Positions 15,864 through 20,248 of a DNA stretch of 20,248 bases are shown in pieces. Position 1 is the first letter of the stretch, and each line of letters begins with the position of its first letter. The stretch is from contig CAMLRI010000003.1 in assembly GCA_946482385.1 (NCBI GenBank), forward strand, positions 1-20,248, in the 5' to 3' direction. The stretch comes from an uncultured Cellvibrio sp. (GTDB lineage: Bacteria > Pseudomonadota > Gammaproteobacteria > Pseudomonadales > Cellvibrionaceae). A program made the position numbers and the translations under genes. Under the pieces are notes generated by a model, which was not told the DNA's origin, did not search any database, and saw nothing but the letters and a program-made list of their open reading frames with translations.

Positions 15864-15953
15864 AGTCACTCCTTGGAAATATTTGAGAAGAAAAACGGGA
15901 TAAAAAATTAGAAAACCTGCGGGATTTTTATTGGCAGGCAACAGGGGCGTGAA

Positions 15954-15982
15954 ATCTAACGACAAACAACTCATGGAGTCAA
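15954..15982 (-). promoter_or_regulatory. Candidate sigma-70 promoter for the RND operon
   Basis: On the - strand TTGACT (15977-15982) is followed after exactly 17 nt by TTAGAT (15954-15959). The -35 box matches five of six consensus bases; the -10 box is weak but keeps the first T and the final AT. It would start transcription near 15947, about 85 nt before the ATG. Assigned by eye only. Confidence 0.35.
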
Positions 15983-16161
15983 CCACGCATGTTTATTTGT
16001 GCGCTCTTTTTAAAAAGTTACGGGCATAAAGTTGTATCAACCATAATGGATTAGTGCCGGCAGGATTCATCCATAATTTTTTTGCTTAAAAATTTGCAAA
16101 GGTTTTTAGATGAATTCGACGACAGAAAATTTTTTGTGCTGCTCGATCAGATGCGCTGCGC

Positions 16162-16180
16162 AAAAAAATCCCTAAAAGGG
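16162..16180 (-). terminator. Weak candidate terminator downstream of prlC-yheV
   Basis: On the - strand CCCT-TTT-AGGG is followed, after a single A, by seven T (complement of the A-run 16162-16168). The stem is only 4 bp. It lies about 160 nt past the yheV stop, in the right orientation to end the prlC-yheV transcript. Confidence 0.3.
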
Positions 16181-16272
16181 TGCAGTGTGCGCGGCCATTG
16201 TGAAATTCTGTTGACCGAGAGGTCTTAATGATGCGGGTTTGTGCGGAAATTAATGGGGTGATTTATGGGCTT

Positions 16273-16334
16273 GCCAGCGGTTAGCTTATTATTCGGCCCG
16301 CTGGCGCCATCAGATCACTGGCGATGGTTTTTTT
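16273..16334 (+). terminator. Tandem hairpins with T-tract on the + strand
   Basis: GCCAGCGG (16273-16280) pairs with CCGCTGGC (16298-16305). A second stem, CCATC (16307-16311) with GATGG (16323-16327), abuts seven T at 16328-16334. The order hairpin then T-tract is that of an intrinsic terminator for + strand transcription, yet no + strand gene lies upstream; it could end an unannotated small RNA or block readthrough antisense to yheV. Confidence 0.4.
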
Positions 16335-16337
16335 GCG

Positions 16338-16589
16338 TCATTCGCGCTCGCCGGGAAAGGGCAGAATGGTGACTACCTGCACCGCATCTTGTTTGTCTTC
16401 CTCGGTTTGGTTAACGCGGGTTTCCAGTTCGCGCGCCTGGGGTTTGAAACGCATTTCGTCTTTGTAACCGCAGGCGACGCATTCGCGGTAGTCTTTGCCG
16501 TCCTCGTTGTAGACGACCAATTTATCCATTTCCGAGCAGCGCGGGCAGACCGCGCCGGCGACAAAGCGGCGTTTGGTGCTGTAGGCCAT
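16338..16589 (-). CDS. yheV: YheV family putative zinc-ribbon protein
   Basis: This 83-residue protein begins MAYSTKRRFVAGAVCPRC, close to the Escherichia coli YheV start, and has two CxxC pairs (CPRC, CVAC) about 20 residues apart that should bind one zinc ion. The acidic and glutamine-rich tail is less conserved. Function of the family is unknown. Its ATG overlaps the prlC stop by one base (TAATG), and a GGAGG-like site lies within the last codons of prlC, so it is translationally coupled to prlC, as in other gammaproteobacteria. Confidence 0.9.
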   Translation of the reverse strand: MAYSTKRRFVAGAVCPRCSEMDKLVVYNEDGKDYRECVACGYKDEMRFKPQARELETRVNQTEEDKQDAVQVVTILPFPGERE

Positions 16590-18646
16590 TAGGCTGCCTC
16601 CCCGGTGATGCCGCTGTGGCGCAGCAGCGCGTCTATTTGGGGTTCGCGGCCGCGGAAGTTTTTAAACAGGGCCATAGGTGCCTGGCTGCCGCCCTGCTGC
16701 AATATTTCCTGCAAAAAACTTTCGCCGGTGGCGCGGTTGAAAATGCCCTCTTCTTCAAAGCGCGAGTAGGCATCGGCAGAGAGCACTTCGGCCCATTTGT
16801 AGCTGTAGTAACCGGCGGCGTAACCGCCGGCAAAAATATGGCTGAAGCTGTTTTCAAAGCGGTTGAAAACGGGCGGTTTGATCACAGCCACCTGGTCGCG
16901 CACTTCGTTTAGCACTTGCTGTGCGGTTTTGGGGGCGGCCGGGTTGTAGTTGGCGTGCAACAGGAAATCGAACAGCGAGAACTCCAGCTGGCGGATCATT
17001 TGCAAACCCGATTGGAAATTTTTGGCGGCGAGCATTTTATCCAGCAGCGCTTGCGGCAGAGGTTCTCCGCTTTGGTAGTGGCCGGAGATGAGCGGTATGG
17101 ACTGCGGTTCCCAGCACCAGTTTTCCAAAAATTGGCTGGGCAGCTCCACCGCGTCCCAGGCGACGCCGTTGATACCGCTGACGGCGGCGACATCAATTTG
17201 GGTGAGCATATGGTGCAGGCCGTGGCCGAATTCGTGGAACAGGGTGGTGACTTCGTCGTGGGTGAGCAGCGATGGCGTGTCGCCCACCGGCGGGGTGAAG
17301 TTGCAGGTTAAAAAGGCCACGGGCAATTGCACGCCGCTGCCGGTGTTGCGGCGCACGCGGCAGTCGGCCATCCAGGCGCCGCCTTTTTTCTTGTCGCGGG
17401 CGAAGATGTCCAAATAAAAACTGGCGATGGTGCTGCCATTTTTTTCGATCTGGTAGAAGCGCACATCCGGGTGGTAGCTGTCGAATTGGCTTTGCGCTTT
17501 GACTTCTATGCCAAACAACCGCTGCACTACCTCGAACATACCGGCGATGACTTTTTCGGCCGGGAAGTAGGGGCGCAATTCTTCTTGGGATACGGCGTAC
17601 TTGGCGACGCGCAGTTTTTCGCTGTAGTAGCTGGTGTCCCAGGCTTGCAGGTCGCTGCAGCCCTGCTGTGCGGCAAAGGTTTTAAGTTCGGCGTAATCGC
17701 GCTCGGCAAAGGGTTTGGATTTGCTGGCCAGCTCATTCAGGAAGTGCAGCACCTGTTGCGGCGATTCCGCCATTTTGCTGGCGAGGGAGCGCTCGGCGTA
17801 GTTGTTGAAGCCGAGCAGCTGGGCGAGTTGATGGCGCAGGGCCAGGGTCTCGGCGATGATGCCGGTGTTGTCCCATTCCGCCGCCGGGGAGCCGTCGGCC
17901 TTGCAGCCCAGGGCGGAGGCGCGGGTGGTGTAGGCGCGATAGATTTCCTCGCGCAGGGCGCGGTTGTCGGCGTACATAATCACCGCGTAGTAGGAGGGAA
18001 AATCCAGGGTGACCACATAGCCGGGCAGGTTTTTTTGCGCGGCCGCCTGGGCGGCCTGGGCCAGGGCCGAATCGGGCAGGCCGGCCAGCGCTTGGGCGTC
18101 GTCAAATTGCTTGTACCAGGCCTGGGTGGCATCCAGGACATTGTTGGAAAACTGGGTGGATAGCTCCGACAGGCGCTTTTGGATCTCGCCATAGCGTTTT
18201 TTGTCGGCCTGGTTGAGAGCCACGCCGCCGAGGCGGAAATCGCGCAGGGCGTTGTCTATGGCCTGGCGCTGGGCTTGGTTCAGCTGGGCATAGGCGGGGC
18301 TGTCGGCCAGTTGCTGGTAGGCGCGGTAGAGGGATTCGTTCTGGCTGAACTCGGTGCTGTAGTCGGTGAGCAGGCCGATGCAGGTGGTGTAGGCCTGGCG
18401 CAGGGCCTCGCTGTTGGCCACCGAGTTGAGGTGGCTGACCGGCGCCCAGGCCTGGTCGAGCTTGTCGCCCTGGGCTTCGAGGGGGGCGACCAGTGTGTCC
18501 CAGCTGGGGGTATCCAGGTTGGCCAATAACTGCTGCAGCTGGGCGCGCCCCTCGTCGAGCAGCTGGCGGATGGCCGGCTCTATATGCTCGGGTTGGATCT
18601 GGCTAAAGGGCGGCAAGCGGTGGGGTTGCAACAGCGGGTTGGTCAT
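16589..18646 (-). CDS. prlC: Oligopeptidase A (M3 zinc metallopeptidase)
   Basis: From the ATG at 18646 the protein has 685 residues, near the 680 of E. coli PrlC. The zinc site is HEFGH (H471, E472, H475) with the third ligand E501 in AVELPSQFLENW, an M3-family arrangement. It is a cytoplasmic enzyme that degrades short peptides, including cleaved signal peptides. The open frame extends upstream to 18784, but CGGAGCT lies 8 nt before 18646 and the protein aligns from MTNPLL onward; an upstream start would overlap the divergent gene. It is first in a two-gene unit with yheV. Confidence 0.97.
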   Translation of the reverse strand: MTNPLLQPHRLPPFSQIQPEHIEPAIRQLLDEGRAQLQQLLANLDTPSWDTLVAPLEAQGDKLDQAWAPVSHLNSVANSEALRQAYTTCIGLLTDYSTEFSQNESLYRAYQQLADSPAYAQLNQAQRQAIDNALRDFRLGGVALNQADKKRYGEIQKRLSELSTQFSNNVLDATQAWYKQFDDAQALAGLPDSALAQAAQAAAQKNLPGYVVTLDFPSYYAVIMYADNRALREEIYRAYTTRASALGCKADGSPAAEWDNTGIIAETLALRHQLAQLLGFNNYAERSLASKMAESPQQVLHFLNELASKSKPFAERDYAELKTFAAQQGCSDLQAWDTSYYSEKLRVAKYAVSQEELRPYFPAEKVIAGMFEVVQRLFGIEVKAQSQFDSYHPDVRFYQIEKNGSTIASFYLDIFARDKKKGGAWMADCRVRRNTGSGVQLPVAFLTCNFTPPVGDTPSLLTHDEVTTLFHEFGHGLHHMLTQIDVAAVSGINGVAWDAVELPSQFLENWCWEPQSIPLISGHYQSGEPLPQALLDKMLAAKNFQSGLQMIRQLEFSLFDFLLHANYNPAAPKTAQQVLNEVRDQVAVIKPPVFNRFENSFSHIFAGGYAAGYYSYKWAEVLSADAYSRFEEEGIFNRATGESFLQEILQQGGSQAPMALFKNFRGREPQIDALLRHSGITGEAA

Positions 18647-18684
18647 AAACAAAAGCTCCGGGGGAAAATGCAGCGGGGTTTGCG

Positions 18685-18691
18685 TATCATA
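18685..18691. promoter_or_regulatory. Shared near-symmetric -10 element between divergent genes
   Basis: GTATCATAC (18684-18692) reads TATCAT on the + strand (18685-18690) and TATGAT on the - strand (18686-18691), each matching five of six bases of TATAAT. It lies centrally in the 71-bp gap and would give short leaders: about 20 nt for the + gene and about 33 nt for prlC. No good -35 box is visible on either side. Confidence 0.4.
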
Positions 18692-18717
18692 CACCGCAAT
18701 CTGAATGAGGATTCTGT

Positions 18718-19272
18718 ATGAGCGCGATTCGCCCCTTTCAAGGTCTGTTGCCCCGCCTGGGCGACAATGTGTTTGTCGATGCATCGGCCGTGGTGATTGG
18801 CGATGTGGAAATTGGCGATGATTCCTCGGTGTGGCCCTGTGTGGTAATCCGCGGCGATATGCACCGCATCCGCATAGGCGCGCGCACCAGTGTGCAGGAT
18901 GGCTCGGTGCTGCACATCACCCACGCCAGCGATTACAACCCCGCCGGCCACCCGCTGACCATTGGCGATGAGGTGACGGTGGGCCATTCGGTGTGCCTGC
19001 ACGGCTGCAGCATCGGCAACCGGGTGTTGATCGGCATAGGCTCGACAGTGCTCGACGGCGCGGTGGTGGAGGACGAGGTGGTGATTGGTGCCGGCTCCCT
19101 GGTGCCGCCGGGCAAGCGCCTGGAGTCGGGATTTTTGTATATGGGCGCGCCAGTGAAGCAGGTGCGCCCGCTCAAGGATAGCGAGCGGCAATTCTTCAGC
19201 TACTCTGCTAACAATTACGTCAAGTTGAAAGACGCCTACCTGGCCGACATCTGCCTGGGCGATGCCGATTAA
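18718..19272 (+). CDS. Gamma-carbonic anhydrase-like hexapeptide-repeat protein (YrdA family)
   Basis: This 184-residue protein is made of left-handed beta-helix hexapeptide repeats (VFVDASAVVIGDVEIGDDSS, GNRVLIGIGSTVLDGAVV and similar) followed by a C-terminal helix. Histidines at 66 (or 69), 90 and 95 in VLHITH and VGHSVCLHG match the metal-binding pattern of gamma-class carbonic anhydrases, which act as trimers with metal at subunit interfaces. Family members include YrdA, CaiE and PaaY; carbonic anhydrase activity is not certain for this subgroup. GAGG lies 7 nt upstream of the ATG. It is divergent from prlC, an arrangement conserved in Pseudomonas, and nothing links it to the NRPS cluster. 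Confidence 0.93.
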   Translation: MSAIRPFQGLLPRLGDNVFVDASAVVIGDVEIGDDSSVWPCVVIRGDMHRIRIGARTSVQDGSVLHITHASDYNPAGHPLTIGDEVTVGHSVCLHGCSIGNRVLIGIGSTVLDGAVVEDEVVIGAGSLVPPGKRLESGFLYMGAPVKQVRPLKDSERQFFSYSANNYVKLKDAYLADICLGDAD

Positions 19273-19308
19273 GCGGGCGCCCGGCCGCCTGCCTTCCCGA
19301 GATTTTTC

Positions 19309-20248
19309 ATGACACAGCCTGCGACACAGCCTGCGCGTTTGCTAGCCCAGCCATGGCGCTGGCTGCTGTGGCTTTTGCTGTTCAGCCTGCCGGGCCATGG
19401 CGAGGAAACCAGCCGCCCGATCGACCTCAGCACCCAGGTGAATGGCTGGCACGTGGTGCAGGATCACAGCTGGGCGCCCCTGGCCTTTCGCGACCGCCAG
19501 GGCGAACCCCAGGGGTTGCTGGTGGATTTATGGCGCTTGATCGGCAGCAAAACCGGTCGCCAGGTGCAGTTTGAGCTGCTCGATTGGCAGCAGACTTTGG
19601 AGCAGGTGAAAGGCTCCCACTACAGCGTCCACGGCGGCCTGCTGAAATCCCCCGAGCGCCAGACCTACCTGGATTTTTCCCGCCCCCTGTGGCAACTGCG
19701 CACGGCGCTGTTTATCAACGCCAAAAAACTCCACTGGGTGATCGCCCTGGACGAGCTGGAGCCGGAGGCCATAGGCATTACCGCCGGCGGTTTTGAAGAG
19801 GAGTTTATGCGCCTGCAGCACCCGCAGCTGCCATTGCGCACCTACACCAATAACCTTGCGTTGATAGAGGCGGCGACCCGGGGCGAAGTGGACGCCTTTG
19901 TGGCCGACTACCCGGTGGGCATGTACTACCTCGACCAGCTCACCAGCCCCGACCACTTCCGGGTGCTAACGGTGCTCTACTCGCGCCCGCTGCACGCCGC
20001 CGTGGCCCAGGGCAACCAGGCGCAGCTGGACGCCATCAACCAGGCACTGGAATTGATTAGCGAGGAGGAGATGACCCGCCTCAGCCAGAAGTGGCTCCAC
20101 CACCAGCCGGTGGAGGTGTTCCCGCTGTGGCTGCTGCCGCTGGTGGTGGGTGCCCTGGCGCTGCTGGTACTGGGTTTGTTGTCCTACCACAACCGTATCC
20201 TCAAGGGCCGCTTGGAGGCCCAGAGCGCCGCCATCCACGCCCACGAGC
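19309..20248 (+). CDS. Membrane-anchored sensor with periplasmic SBP_bac_3-like domain (3' end outside window)
   Basis: This frame is open from the ATG at 19309 to the right edge (313 complete codons). Residues 1-33 contain a signal sequence or anchor (RWLLWLLLFSLPGHGEE). Residues about 45-260 resemble a periplasmic amino-acid-binding domain of the SBP_bac_3 type: WAPLAFRDRQGEPQGLLVDLW, a segment with GGLLKSPERQTYLDFSRPL, and FVADYPVGMYYL. A membrane helix follows at about 270-290 (PLWLLPLVVGALALLVLGLLS) and then the beginning of a coiled-coil-like cytoplasmic linker. The output domain is outside the window; GGDEF/EAL or histidine kinase would be usual. The start has only a weak GAG-like ribosome site 36 nt after the previous stop. 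The first codons contain a perfect 12-bp tandem duplication. Confidence 0.85.
   Translation, partial: MTQPATQPARLLAQPWRWLLWLLLFSLPGHGEETSRPIDLSTQVNGWHVVQDHSWAPLAFRDRQGEPQGLLVDLWRLIGSKTGRQVQFELLDWQQTLEQVKGSHYSVHGGLLKSPERQTYLDFSRPLWQLRTALFINAKKLHWVIALDELEPEAIGITAGGFEEEFMRLQHPQLPLRTYTNNLALIEAATRGEVDAFVADYPVGMYYLDQLTSPDHFRVLTVLYSRPLHAAVAQGNQAQLDAINQALELISEEEMTRLSQKWLHHQPVEVFPLWLLPLVVGALALLVLGLLSYHNRILKGRLEAQSAAIHAHE
19312..19335 (+). repeat. Perfect 12-bp tandem duplication after the sensor start codon
   Basis: ACACAGCCTGCG occurs twice in a row directly after the ATG, encoding TQPATQPA. It precedes the signal sequence and probably leaves function unaffected. Confidence 0.92.

Larger units (their letters stand above)
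15864..16337. other. Intergenic region without a recognisable gene
   Basis: About 470 bp separate the RND operon's start from the end of yheV. The part 15870-16150 is AT-rich and likely holds the RND promoter. I see no conserved coding frame, tRNA or riboswitch. Two adjacent hairpins with a T-tract lie at 16273-16334 on the + strand, and a weak hairpin with a T-tract on the - strand at 16162-16180. Confidence 0.7.

Noticed and set aside
15864..15986. N-terminal extension of the RND permease
   Set aside because: The extra 41 residues have no homology-like character, while AGGAG and the first membrane helix fit the ATG at 15863.
18647..18784. N-terminal extension of oligopeptidase A to 18784
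   Set aside because: It would overlap the divergent carbonic anhydrase-like gene and lacks a ribosome site; 18646 has both a good site and the family's usual N-terminus.
1..20248. CRISPR arrays, tRNA/rRNA genes, insertion sequences or prophage genes
   Set aside because: No spacer-repeat pattern, cloverleaf, transposase or phage protein was found; the tandem repeats present are contiguous, short and within or between genes.

Overview
The window looks like a chromosomal segment of a GC-rich gammaproteobacterium. The right-hand block (oligopeptidase A gene prlC overlapping a YheV-type zinc-ribbon gene, divergent from a gamma-class carbonic anhydrase-like gene) is an arrangement seen in Pseudomonas and relatives. 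The overall flavour suggests the Cellvibrio/Pseudomonas side of the class, but the genus is a guess. The left block (1-11419) is visibly more G+C-rich than the RND block in the middle, as expected for an accessory biosynthetic island next to core genes.

Left block, 1-11419, all on the + strand: a tightly packed nonribosomal peptide operon that enters the window already running. The first gene is cut by the left edge and shows A-PCP-TE. The second shows TubC docking domain-Cy-A-PCP-reductase. Three genes follow: a GMC flavoprotein, a type II thioesterase and a second GMC flavoprotein. Both adenylation domains read out the same cysteine code (D-L-Y-N-L-S-L-I-W-K), and the second module has a heterocyclization domain, so the predicted product carries at least one Cys-derived thiazoline. 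Two different chain-release domains (TE and R) and two diverged GMC paralogues (His/His and His/Asn active sites) make the pathway unusual. I do not recognise it as a characterised cluster, and it is the best candidate for an undescribed system here.

Middle block, 11484-15863, on the - strand and converging on the NRPS operon: an HAE-3/MMPL-type RND permease, a LolA-like outer-membrane lipoprotein-sorting family protein and a predicted outer-membrane beta-barrel protein. They overlap or nearly touch and look like one envelope lipid/lipoprotein-trafficking operon. About 470 bp of mostly AT-rich non-coding DNA (15864-16337) separates it from the next block.

Right block, 16338-20248: yheV and prlC on the - strand, a short divergent promoter region with a nearly symmetric -10 element, a gamma-carbonic anhydrase-like protein on the + strand, and the 5' part of a membrane-anchored sensor with a periplasmic solute-binding (SBP_bac_3-like) domain running off the right edge.

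A recurring oddity is short tandem duplication at gene ends and starts: 15-bp units at the NRPS/GMC junction (building an array of Shine-Dalgarno/start/stop mini-ORFs), 15-bp units at the convergent operon junction, 18-bp units forming a signal-peptide core, and a 12-bp duplication just after the sensor's start codon.
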